DNA of 21,797 bases. Origin: Pelargonium nanum. Its lineage: Eukaryota; Streptophyta; Magnoliopsida; Geraniales; Geraniaceae. The stretch is from the NCBI GenBank assembly GCA_036897485.1, contig JAYMTF010001703.1, forward strand, positions 1-21,797, read 5' to 3'. Of the stretch, positions 7,887-17,220 are shown piece after piece (within the stretch, counting starts at the first letter, position 1; each line of letters starts with the position of its first letter). The position numbers and the translations under genes were made by a program. The notes beneath the pieces were generated by a model. That model had not been told where the DNA came from and searched no databases. It saw only the letters and a list, made by a program, of their open reading frames with translations.

Positions 7887-10800
7887 TCATACATTAGCGA
7901 ATAGTCGATAAGCGTAGGCATCGAGACTGATTTGCCTGACAGCTGCAATAGCTGCTATGATGGACAAGGTCGAGAAAACCACAGCAATTGTCATGTTGAG
8001 CCAGAAAACGGGGCTTCGCATCGAGGGCTTGAAGGTGAGGTTGAAGAAAACCACAGGCAAAATGAAGTCCAGAGGCATGAAACCAAAAGCTCCAATCACT
8101 GAATTGATGTCTCCAAAAAATGGAAGCATAGCTGCTATTGTAGTGGCTGCAACAACAGACAGAGACCTTGACACCACCCTGGGGATCACATTCCTGGCTG
8201 AGAACTCTGCGCTCTTCGCGTCCCCGAGCTCTCTCTCAAGAACCTCATTTGTAGGCTGCAAATAAACCTGCAACAAACAAAAAGCACTCAAAATGAAAAT
8301 GTTGGAGTTGTGTGTGACAGTGTGAGTGACAATGGCGTCAGAGCTAGGGGTGGGACGTAGTAGGCAAGTGCCCACCCTAGCTTGACAAACATAAGATTTT
8401 CATTGGTTGAACTAATATTCATGTTTTGTTTACTAGTGAGTGGCTTCCCTGACTTTCGACTAAAAGAAATGTGCCCCTCCACTTTCAACTGTTGACTCCG
8501 CCACTAGTGAGAGAGATAGAGAGTTTTGAGATCTTACGACACCAACTGCAGAGAGTTGGAGAATGGTGAAAGTGTTGGTCATGAGAAGGAACCATTTGTG
8601 GAGCAAAGGCTTGCCATTGTGCAAGAAGTTAGTGAGAACAAGGCCTTGGGCTTGGTTGCCAAAAGCCCAGTAGCCAGAGATGGCTACACTGAAGAAAGTG
8701 ACAGTGACCACTGCATAGCAAACACAAAGGCCCTTGAACATCTTGCCCTTCACTGGTGGAGCCAAAGTTGCCTGAATTTCTGGAATGATGCCATTACCAA
8801 AGGTTGTGGCAATGATGGCTATGGCATTGAACATGCCAAAAACTTTACTCTCTGTGTCACCTTTCAGGGAATAGTCCTTCTTTGGAGCATTTGGTGAACT
8901 TCCTGAGAAACAAATACAAACGGATACAAAAATAATATTATGATACATAGTCAAAACCGGACAACATAACTAACTCATGAGCTACCGGATTCTCTGTTAC
9001 CAATATAGATGGAGGCAGCAGTGGCACAAGCACTGTAGGCAAGGCATAGAAGCAAGGAAATGAGGTTGATGTGCCTAAGAGAGTGGAAAGATGGGATTTG
9101 GGCTAAAATAAGCATTAAGCATCCAAATATGATCACAAATTGGTAGAGCTTCATTAATCCATTTGGGCTACATATCAAGTATATTGCCTGAAAAACACGA
9201 GAATTGTAAGTGAAATTGTTTGGTGGGGTGGGTTGGGAATAGGCTCAATGAATAAATTGGGAGAATGACCAAACTAACCTTCATGCATTGGCCACCCAGT
9301 AAAGTGCAAGCAACAACAGCACCATAGCAGACCATGAACTGAATTGGGCCCACGTAATATCGGCCCCATTGTGGCCCTGTAAATATCCAATAGACGATTT
9401 TCAGGCCCATAAAAAGGCCCAATGTCAATTCCTCGCCATCTTTGTCAATTTAGCTACACAACTCTCTCATTTTAACCAAAAATCTCACCCCTCTTGATCC
9501 AATAAATGAATGGGTAATTTGTAATTACACCTTCAGCACTTGACACCCGTATCATTTTAGAGGTGCCAAGTGCTGAAGGTGTCAAGCATAAAAAGTCTTT
9601 CTATAATTAACTCATAAATAAATATATATGAAATATTAAAAGAGTAGACACTATCTAGTTATTTTGGTCTGATTCACCAAACCTTGAGTGAGAAATGAGG
9701 GTCCATGTTATCTCCATCAATGTTATCATTAATAATGAGAATGGCAGGCAGTACAGAGGCAACTAAATATCATTAATAAATAGGGTTCAACCAGTACTGC
9801 TACTAGTTGTAGACAAAAGTGCAGCAGAAAACAGTGATGCTATTAGTTGGGTAGCAGCACATGCATGCTAGTGTTTCCTATTTTGTGTGATGGAATTATA
9901 ATGTTATTACATGACATGTGTCCTATACTCTCCACAAATGAGTGTATTGAATATGAATTTTATTATAAAAGGAGTGTATTTTCTTTTCTTTTCTTTTTTA
10001 TAGAAATTTTAGTTATTTATAAATTATTGGTAATATATTTTTATAATAAATTAGTTATTCCTCGTTGAAATTGTCAGACACACAAAAGTGTCCTAAAAAA
10101 ATATGAGTGTGTTTCGGTGGTTTGACCCACTTTCAACACACAAACTATTTTGTTTCGAGTCATTACTAATCTGGCTTGATAGTACCATATTCAAACCGAC
10201 AAAAAAAGTAGTGAATTTTAGTTATAAAAAGAAAAGAAAGAAATGATATTCTAAGTAGGTAGAGTTGGTATTTCGAATTTAAATCGACAAGTAGCCAAAA
10301 TTTGACGTGTACTATTGAGGTTTAAGTTATGCAAAATAGGTCCGGTAAATTTTTAAGTCAAGACGGAAAAACTCGTACTACATCCGCGCATTTTGTACTA
10401 AAAACTTGACCCGAAATTTCACATCTATGCATGTGTCTTGTGGGTCAGAATCAGATTAGACATTTTCATCGTGAACTTGAACAAATCTTACACAAACTGT
10501 GAATTGCAAACTCTACACGCACATAGAATACATGTGTATATGAAAATGTGCACCGCCAACTAACTTTTCGCTCTATTTTTTTGGAGGAGGAGGGACAGAC
10601 CTAGAATGTGATGAGCCATGTCTCTGAAGCGGAGATAGCGATGACCCAAGTGAGCATGGTGTTCAAGAACCAAAGAGATCAAGTTGTAGGAGTAGAATGT
10701 CACCACAGCTCCAATGAGCAGACACAAAATTCCACCACCCCAACCCAGAGCTGCCAAAGCGTACGGTAGGCTCAGCAATGGTGGAGCTACTATCGATGTT

Positions 10801-11027
10801 GTCAAGTGATACCCACTATGCAACCATGATCCTGCACATTAAAATCATACATATATAATATGTGTCTGTACAAAGGAGAAGAAGAGACCCAGCAATGCAT
10901 GAAACTGATGATTATGATTAGTACTAGGTAATGTACCTTTGGATTTAAGAACAAAAAGAGCACCAGCATCAAGCTGGTCTTTTTTGAAATGATCATCAGT
11001 TTTTGGATCAGCTGTTGTACCCATCAT
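7887..11027 (-). CDS. GAT1: GABA transporter 1-like amino acid permease (AAAP family), six exons
   Basis: Exons on the minus strand: 11027-10937, 10831-10601, 9376-9279, 9187-9001, 8902-8538 and 8267-7887, with a TGA at 7889-7887. All introns are GT-AG and the phases join exactly to 450 residues, close to Arabidopsis GAT1. The family consists of plasma-membrane proton-coupled carriers with about eleven membrane spans; GAT1 imports GABA and related omega-amino acids. Visible marks are SWLHSGYHLTTSIVAPPLLS (first span, from residue 32), VTFYSYNLISLVLEHHAHLG, RYLRFRDMAHHILGPQWGRY, the hallmark ATTFGNGIIPEIQAT (234-248), VYLQPTNEVLE and MLPFFGDINSVIGAFGF. The N-terminus is short and hydrophilic. 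Two tandem ATGs (11027, 11024) precede GTTADPKTDD; either could be the start. Intron 2 is 1224 bp; the others are 91-270 bp. The gene is intact and converges on the AHL gene. GABA specificity is inferred from similarity. Confidence 0.93.
8325..8511. repeat. Repeat-like insertion in GAT1 intron 5, with hairpin
   Basis: Most of the 270-bp fifth intron is unlike its neighbours. AGCTAGGGGTGGG (8342-8354) and CCCACCCTAGCT (8371-8382) form a 12-bp stem with one bulged G. The outer parts carry GGCG...GAGCT on the left and GACTCCGCCACT on the right, which look like drifted inverted ends. A 9-bp direct repeat ACTAGTGAG occurs at 8432-8440 and 8503-8511. A small non-autonomous transposable element is the likely source; the edges are uncertain. 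Confidence 0.35.
9377..10600 (-). other. Intron 2 of the GAT1-like gene
   Basis: 1224 bp between donor GTCTG (10600) and acceptor TTTACAG (9377). It is AT-rich and has no coding frame with family resemblance. The one structured part is the hairpin at 9527-9582, listed separately. Confidence 0.7.
9527..9582 (-). repeat. 21-bp-stem hairpin inside GAT1 intron 2
   Basis: The arms at 9527-9547 and 9562-9582 are inverted copies over 21 bp with a single mismatch (9543 against 9566) and a 14-base loop. In the gene's own minus-strand transcript the mismatch becomes a U-G wobble, so the pre-mRNA could form an unbroken 21-bp duplex. It could be a tiny foldback transposon or a young small-RNA precursor. 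The sequence shows only the structure. Confidence 0.6.
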
Positions 11028-11144
11028 CAGTTTCTGCTTCTCTCTCTCTCCAACCAAATGCAAGTGAGAGAAAGTTGATATGTGTGAGAACTCAGACTCA
11101 CAAAACAACACAACTACCACAAGCAATAACAGCTACCATATAAC

Positions 11145-11152
11145 ATATATAA
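11145..11152 (-). promoter_or_regulatory. Likely TATA box of the GAT1-like gene
   Basis: On the minus strand this reads TTATATAT followed by GTTATATGG, about 118 bp upstream of the ATG at 11027. That gives a leader of roughly 90 bases. A purine-rich GAGAGAGAG run precedes the start codon. Confidence 0.45.
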
Positions 11153-11159
11153 GCCTCCA

Positions 11160-11670
11160 CTCTGTGGCATCTTTGAAATGTGTCCACTAGTTCAACTACC
11201 TCTTTACTAATCCCTCCAAAGATAATTATTTTTCCACAAAAAAAAAGTTGTAATTTCTTCCTTTGTAGGGTTTGTTCTTCAGATTAGATTTTTTTTCTAG
11301 AGATGGAGACAAATTTAGGATAATACGTCTAAAATATGCCGGGATAACTGCAGATCAGATCAGTTTTAATTTTGTTAAGTTTTGTAACACGGAGCAAAAT
11401 ACACACAAATAAATAAATAAACAATTTTTCAATTTGTGTGTAATTTTTTTAGATTTCGAGTAGATCCGTTCTTTAACATTGAGGTTTTGTATAAAGTCGA
11501 CAAATCTAATAAAATGAAATGCAGTATTTGTACGTAAACAAGTTGTCAAACAACATATATTCTAGTAACATGCGATTGAATGATTATTTTATCATATTAA
11601 TACTTACACCGACAATCTCTAATGACAAAATTTAAGTCAAAGTGAAATTAGAATATGCTAACGTGTTCAC
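11160..11670. other. Intergenic upstream of GAT1-like gene, nothing recognised
   Basis: AT-rich sequence upstream of the transporter promoter. No coding frame, RNA gene or repeat structure that I can support. Confidence 0.5.
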
Positions 11671-11861
11671 CTGCTCAAAAGTGATGTTGAAACCATAAAT
11701 TTGTTGTCGGATATCCAAGGACAATAATTTAGCTTTGCTCTTTCAATGAAATCAACCGAATAATTACCATTTTCTAGGTCGCTCCAGCTCCACGATTTCA
11801 ACACCAGTAGTAGTACAAATTGATTAAATTTCTTTAGAGATTTTGAGAGTCTATCTTCCAA
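11671..11861 (-). pseudogene. Orphan exon-like open stretch, family not recognised
   Basis: A 191-base stretch on the minus strand is open for 63 codons. It has a coding-like composition (LEDRLSKSLKKFNQFV..., VDFIERAKLNYCPWISDNKF...). It is bounded by an acceptor-like CACCTAG before 11861 and a donor-like AG-GTGAAC after 11671. It has no start codon of its own and no neighbouring exon I can join to it. I do not recognise the protein. It may be a captured or decayed exon, or chance. Confidence 0.2.
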
Positions 11862-12231
11862 CTAGGTGATGTGTGTGGCCACAAAAAGATCATATATCGT
11901 CAAGTTTTAACCAAATGATACGAAATGATATGATATAAATATTGTGGGACAAAGCAACAGTAGGGGATCAATAAATTTACAGTGTCCTATTTGAATGTGT
12001 GTATACCTACTAGCATTTAAGAAGTTGTAGAAATGTATTGACACATTTGTGGGTAGAAGGTAGCATATTTATGCGGATTTGTAGAGAAGGGTCCTCACTA
12101 TTTATTCAGGTTCAGATCCGGACACTGCATGTACTATATGATAATGATATACTACTAATTGTTTGCGTGACATCAAACAAATTACTATATTTATATTAAA
12201 CCAAAACATAATTTTCTTTGTCCCATTGTTA

Positions 12232-12387
12232 TCGGGGAAAGGTAATCGGGTCGCAGATGCTTTAGCAAATTTGGGCTTCTTTCAGGAGAAAGGCGTGGTA
12301 TTTTCCCGTTCAGTGCCGTCTAGTTTGGCCGACCTGGTCGATGATGATATGAGAGGAGTCACCTATCCTCAGATGGTGGCTTCTTAG
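12232..12387 (+). pseudogene. Retroelement RNase H C-terminal fragment
   Basis: About 50 codons read SGKGNRVADALANLGFF, then a linker, then LADLVDDDMRGVTYPQ and a TAG stop (12385-12387). GNRVADALANLG is the last conserved block of plant RVT_3 RNase H domains, with the catalytic Asp kept in VAD. The D-x-x-G-V-x-Y-P tail is also typical. Upstream sequence in frame is AT-rich and not protein-like, so only the C-terminal end survives. It is on the opposite strand to the remnant at 313-591 and differs in sequence, so it is a separate insertion. Confidence 0.7.
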
Positions 12388-13170
12388 TTTCTTTTCTAGC
12401 TACTAAAAAAAACTAATATTTCTTTAAAGAAAAACGTTTTTGTTATTTGAACAACGCAATATATATAAAGCAGCTTTCGAGACGACTTGAACACGAATTT
12501 TCAATGGTAAAATTCAAGGGCTCTACTGTCAGATTTTGGTAACACTAATTTTTTGTTATTCTACTTGTGTTATTAATTAATCTTGCTAAGAGACCACTGA
12601 TTTCTAGCCAAATTCTTTGAAAAACAATTGACTTCAACTTGTGAAATGCTCTTCTGTTAGGCTACTATACGTGTTAATCGTGTTATGTATTCTGTATTCA
12701 TAGGAAATTCATATTTTTTTCTATACAAATTGACAAAACATTAGGTGCAAAATTAACATGTTAATTATGAAATATAACTAGGTGCAAGTATAAGTTTCTA
12801 GTTTATTAATTCATATCGAACGATAACAAAGAAAACATAAGACTGAGGGTTTGAAAATCAATCTACCCATATAAGCCAAAAAAGAAGCCGATGACCTAAC
12901 TAACTCGTGGGGCACTTAGTTCGCAGACCAACCTGCAAACAAAAACTCAACACTACCATGTCTAGTGACAACAACTAAATTATTCTGAAAAATCAAGTCG
13001 AATGCACTAAAATCCTTCATTTCAATGCAAGTATTATGTTAATGTACAAATTAAACTAAATTTGAACATAAACTAAATTGGAGACCAGTTTACAAATAAT
13101 AAAGTTATCACTTACCACTATTCTTTTCTTTTCTATTTCTAAATATTTATGTTACGGTCCATATTTTTGC
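12388..13170. other. Intergenic, no gene seen
   Basis: AT-rich sequence without coding stretches between the RNase H remnant and the promoter of the hAT-derived gene. Confidence 0.55.
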
Positions 13171-13176
13171 CAGATA

Positions 13177-13197
13177 AGCCCATTGGTTCAATAGGCC
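13177..13197 (+). promoter_or_regulatory. Promoter elements: site-II-like GCCCA motifs and inverted CCAAT
   Basis: AGCCCA (13177-13182, TGGGCT on the other strand) is followed by ATTGG (CCAAT inverted) and AGGCCCG. Clusters of TGGGCY and CCAAT motifs without a clear TATA box are usual for broadly expressed plant genes. They lie just upstream of the GC-richer leader of the BED-finger gene. Confidence 0.35.
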
Positions 13198-13209
13198 CGT
13201 TTCACGACA

Positions 13210-14464
13210 AAAAACGGAAGCCTGAAAAAACGGAACGCAACGTTTCACATGACAGTGGCGTCGAAGAAGAGTTTCATTTCAGGTTTCTTTGTGAAAAGAA
13301 ACGCCAGTTTCGATCTTCTCTCTGACCGATAAACATAATAATCCCTCAGAAACGTCCTCCGCCAAAATAAGAAAATCCCTCTTTCTCATAGGTATATATT
13401 CTTATTCTCTTTCCAATTAAGTTACTTTTTTTTAAAGATCCAATTAAGTTAATTTTATTTTTCCGTTGATTTTCTATTAAATAAAAATGAATTGCCTAAA
13501 GTTCAAATTTTCACAGTAAACTTGCAGTTTAGTGTGAATTCTTCTTCACATTTTGCTTAAATTTCATACGGTAATTCATGAAGAAGTCAGTACAAGCCCT
13601 AATTACTAATTAGTAATGTGAATCAGTGCAGCAAAGCTGGGTTTTTTTTTTTGTTGTGTGAATGAAAGAGTGAAATTGAATATCAAAGCTGGGTTTCAAA
13701 TGGTGATTATGGTGTTTGATAAATTTTTAGCTGCCTGGTAGAGAAATGGATCAACAATTGACAAGTAGAAGCAAATTGTGTGTCAAAAGGATTGATACTC
13801 TGATAACTAACTAATTTTGTGGGGCATTTTGTGATAGTGTAATGGTTATCGAAAGATTTGGTAGTTCGGGTAAAACCAAACAATGAGGATCTTGTAATAT
13901 ATGGTTTGCAATGTTGTTCAAGTAGATATGAGGGGACATGAGAATGCGAGGAGAGTTACAAGGAGAATAATGACAGTCATGAGAGTGCAAGGGTAGAGGG
14001 AGCTTTGATTGAGGAGAATCTATTGGTCTATTGGGTGTTTAGGTCGAGTAGAATTGGAGGATTCAGCTCTCGGTAAAGCCAATTTGGTGAGAAATGGTTT
14101 CCAGAATCTGGTTTATCTTCTATGGATTTGGTATTTGCAGGGTTGATACTGATATATGATGTACAGACTACTGTAGCAATTTATGCACATCATGAATTTG
14201 GTGTTGCAATATGTGATTTGGGTGGGAAAACGGCACTCTTATCATGAAGAAACTAATCTGAATGATTAATGCATGATTTGATAGTTGAAACCATAAGACA
14301 TGCGGATATTATAGTTAGACTCTCTAAGTAATTCCCTTATTTGTTTGCTTATATTATTAATGAAGCTTTGTTGTGTCTTTTATTATCATGTTTGTAAGAA
14401 GACTATAATTGCTTCTTCTTTTTTTCCTTTCATAACTCTTTTTTGGTGAATGGTCTTAACCCAG
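13210..14464 (+). other. Probable 5'UTR exon and long leader intron of the BED-finger gene
   Basis: The GC-richer, A/C-containing stretch from about 13210 ends at TCATAG-GTATAT, a good donor (intron from 13392). The next good place to resume is the acceptor AACCCAG ending at 14464, six bases before the ATG at 14470. A T/C-rich tract lies at 14411-14445. The intron would be about 1.07 kb and contains no long reading frame. An acceptor earlier in the tract is possible. Confidence 0.4.
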
Positions 14465-14469
14465 ATAGT

Positions 14470-16260
14470 ATGCTACCGGAATCCGATAAGTGGGGATGGA
14501 AACATGTTAGTGTGTTTGGTGGGTTTGACAAGGGAAGCGGGACAAAGAGGTGGAAATGCAACCACTGCAATCTACGATATAATGGATCATATTCACGTGT
14601 TAGAGCCCATCTTCTTGGGTTCACAGGTGTAGGAGTCAAAAGCTGCCCAGCAATAGATAGGTCTCTGAGAGAAGCACTTCAGATCCTAGAAGAGGAGCGC
14701 CTTGCTCGGAAAAAGAAAAAGTCTTCTGGAATCGGGAAGCCTAGCAAGCGCATTCGGACTTCACAATCTAGTGTTACCTCAGTTCAGAAAACTATAGCCA
14801 AAGAAGATGTAGATGATATAGTGGCCAGATTTTTGTATGCTGATGGACTAAACGTCAATGTTGTTAATTCTTCGTACTTTAAAGAAATGGTGAAAGCAGT
14901 TGGCACTTTTGGTCCTGGTTATGAGCCTCCATCAGTGAGTAAGCTCTCCAGTGTCTGTCTAAGTAAGGAGAAGGGAAGGATTGGGAAAACAACGGCTCCA
15001 ATTAGGGAATCATGGCTTCACACAGGCTGCACGATACTCTGTGTCAATCACTTCAATAACAAGCAAGCTTGCTATTTCAATATTTTTGTCTCGAGTCCAA
15101 GAGGACTCATGTTCTTGAAGGAGGTAGATATAAACGATGGTGATAGAGCAGAAAATGTATTCACTGGTGTCCTGAGTGAGGCAATCATGGAAGTTGGGCC
15201 TGCAAATGTTATTCAGATAATATCAGATTTTGGTCATGCAAATATGACTTCAGAGTCCCTAATCTGTTCGAAGTTCCCACACATATTTTGGTCTCCATGC
15301 ACTTCAAATTCAATCCGCCTGTTTTTGGGAGAAATAGCTGAATTGGATTGGATAAAACCTATAGTTTTGTGTGCAAAGGGAATTCAACAGTGTATAGTGA
15401 CATTTCAGCGTTATTCTCCATGCGTATGCATTAAAGCTCTGAAAGAGAGCTCTGATCCGCTTGTCACCAAGTTTGCGCCTTACTATCACATTTTCCAGTC
15501 AATTTTTGAGTCGAAGCACATTTTACAAGACTTGATTGTCAGTGAAGAGTGGAAACAGTGGAAGCTTACTGTTCCAGAAGACATCATCAGTATAGAAGCT
15601 GCTATTTTAAGGGATGATTTCTGGAGAAGGGTCCAACTGCTGTTGCAATTATATGAACCTTTCCTGAGATTTCTTGCTACTCTGAACATTGACAAATCTG
15701 CCATGGGTGCTGTCCACGAATGGCGTGTCCAAGCACTTGAAGCTGTCAGGAGTAAGGGTATTGATGACATTGCATTTAATCAATTAGAAGAGCTGATAGA
15801 AAACCGGTGGGATGTGTTATTTTCCCCTCTTCATGCCACAGGTTATATTCTCAATCCTAGATACTTTGGGAAAGGTCAATCCAAGGATAAAACCGTTATG
15901 CGAGGCTGGAAAACCATGTTAGAAATATACGAGTGTGAAAGCTCAGCCAGACGGGTTCTTAGAGAGCAACTCAGCTCATTCTGGCGGCTGGAGGGGTCAT
16001 TAGGCGAGGAAGATGCCGTGGATTGTAGGGATAAAATGGACCCAGTTACATGGTGGGAGAATTTTGGCTTTGAAACACCTCACTTGCAGACTTTAGCTAT
16101 AAAGGTTCTGAGTCAAGTCTCTAGTGTTACATCATGCCAAGAAATTTGGCAAGATAATGACTTTACATCTCGAGAAATGTCCAACTGTTTGGGAGCGGAG
16201 GGGATGGAAGATCTCCTTTTTGTCCGAAATAACCTAAGACTTCATAGACAGAAATCCTAG
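14470..16260 (+). CDS. BED-finger hAT-transposase-derived protein (DUF659 plus hAT C-terminal region), probably domesticated
   Basis: An uninterrupted 596-codon frame runs from the first in-frame ATG (14470) to TAG at 16258-16260. It also stays open upstream to at least 14443 without an ATG. Order: a BED zinc finger (about 10-62; aromatic W, then Cys30, Cys33, His47, Cys59), a basic stretch KKKKSSG and KPSKRIR (81-95) that could be nuclear targeting, a DUF659-like core (about 140-300; CTILC, VSSPRGLMFLKEVDI, VIQIISDFGHAN, FPHIFWSPCTSNSIRL), then NPRYF (462-466) and a hAT dimerisation block WWENFGF...HLQTLAIKVLSQVSS (528-553). Plant hAT transposases have SDGWTD after CTIL; here it is CVNHFNN, so the first catalytic Asp is missing. 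The usual C-E-R-N-W end reads C-Q-E-I-W. The intact frame, spliced leader and missing active site point to a host DNA-binding gene rather than an active transposon. Partner and role are unknown. Confidence 0.8.
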   Translation: MLPESDKWGWKHVSVFGGFDKGSGTKRWKCNHCNLRYNGSYSRVRAHLLGFTGVGVKSCPAIDRSLREALQILEEERLARKKKKSSGIGKPSKRIRTSQSSVTSVQKTIAKEDVDDIVARFLYADGLNVNVVNSSYFKEMVKAVGTFGPGYEPPSVSKLSSVCLSKEKGRIGKTTAPIRESWLHTGCTILCVNHFNNKQACYFNIFVSSPRGLMFLKEVDINDGDRAENVFTGVLSEAIMEVGPANVIQIISDFGHANMTSESLICSKFPHIFWSPCTSNSIRLFLGEIAELDWIKPIVLCAKGIQQCIVTFQRYSPCVCIKALKESSDPLVTKFAPYYHIFQSIFESKHILQDLIVSEEWKQWKLTVPEDIISIEAAILRDDFWRRVQLLLQLYEPFLRFLATLNIDKSAMGAVHEWRVQALEAVRSKGIDDIAFNQLEELIENRWDVLFSPLHATGYILNPRYFGKGQSKDKTVMRGWKTMLEIYECESSARRVLREQLSSFWRLEGSLGEEDAVDCRDKMDPVTWWENFGFETPHLQTLAIKVLSQVSSVTSCQEIWQDNDFTSREMSNCLGAEGMEDLLFVRNNLRLHRQKS

Positions 16261-17220
16261 CTCCTTACCAGGCTAAAGAAGTTACAACTTTGAGCTCATC
16301 TCCATGCCGGGCTGATTCTTAGGACATCACTCATGATCTGGTCAAGTAACGGGAACGGTAAATATCCTGAAAAATGGACTCAGATGTCTTGAATCAGCTA
16401 CTTGCCAATCAGAGAAAGATGTCCTGGTATTGGACTGGTCGTAGAGAACCAAACTTGACTATATTTGTCTCTATGCTCAAGTAGAGGCCGTTTTGTGAAT
16501 ATCATTATAGGCAGGTACCATTTTGTGAAAATATACTACTCTGTAGACATATATTTGTATAGGTAGTTGTGCAATATACATTCACTTCAACAGTTAATGC
16601 CCTTATATATATTTGATGGCTTTAATAAGATCTTGCCATAAAGTTATGGGCTCCTTTTGCATCTGCACTAACATACCTTGCACTATATCCTGAACCATGA
16701 TATAATTTTGTTCGATTTCTTGGTTTCAGAGGTTCCCAATTATAGCAATGAACTTAAATGTCGCATAGGCGAGTAAGGTGGAGCTTGTTGTCTTCAGGAT
16801 ATGCTCGAAGTCCACATCAATGCTACTGTGTTGTGTGAAATTTGAAATGCAGTTGGAGGCATTATTATTGTAGGATGGTAGTGCAGCATTTATAAGCAAA
16901 GGCAGCAACCAGGTATGCTGTCTGGTTTTATAGCGCTATAACAGATTGGATCTTTCCATTTTCCGTGAATATTCTGGTAGTTTTTGTAGTGTCGAATCGC
17001 TTTCAGAGGTGTTATCATATGAAAAAGTAGTATTATACAGTTGCAGCTTAGGTAAAACCCAAGTGCCTTGATCTATGAAGAATGCTAGGTCCCAGTCCAT
17101 TAGTTGCAGTGATGAAAGTGAACCAGTAGAATACTATTTCTTCTTGTTCTTGGGAGAGGACAATGTACACTCATTAGTTGTGCACTGCATTGTTCTCGTA
17201 CCTACACGAATTTCAGCCTA
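16261..17220 (+). other. 3' UTR and downstream flank of the BED-finger gene
   Basis: Mixed-composition sequence follows the stop without any new coding frame. AATAAG-type signals near 16620 could end the transcript. Composition stays more balanced up to about 17200 and then turns strongly AT-rich, so the transcript may run further. Confidence 0.4.

Noticed and set aside
8526..8897. Plus-strand open frame of 123 codons
   Set aside because: It is the antisense shadow of exon 5 of the GAT1-like gene, whose minus-strand reading matches the AAAP family along its whole length.
14443..14469. Nine extra N-terminal codons of the BED-finger protein
   Set aside because: Position 14443 is TTG, not ATG. 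A eukaryotic start is more likely at ATG 14470, which also directly follows an acceptor-like CAG.
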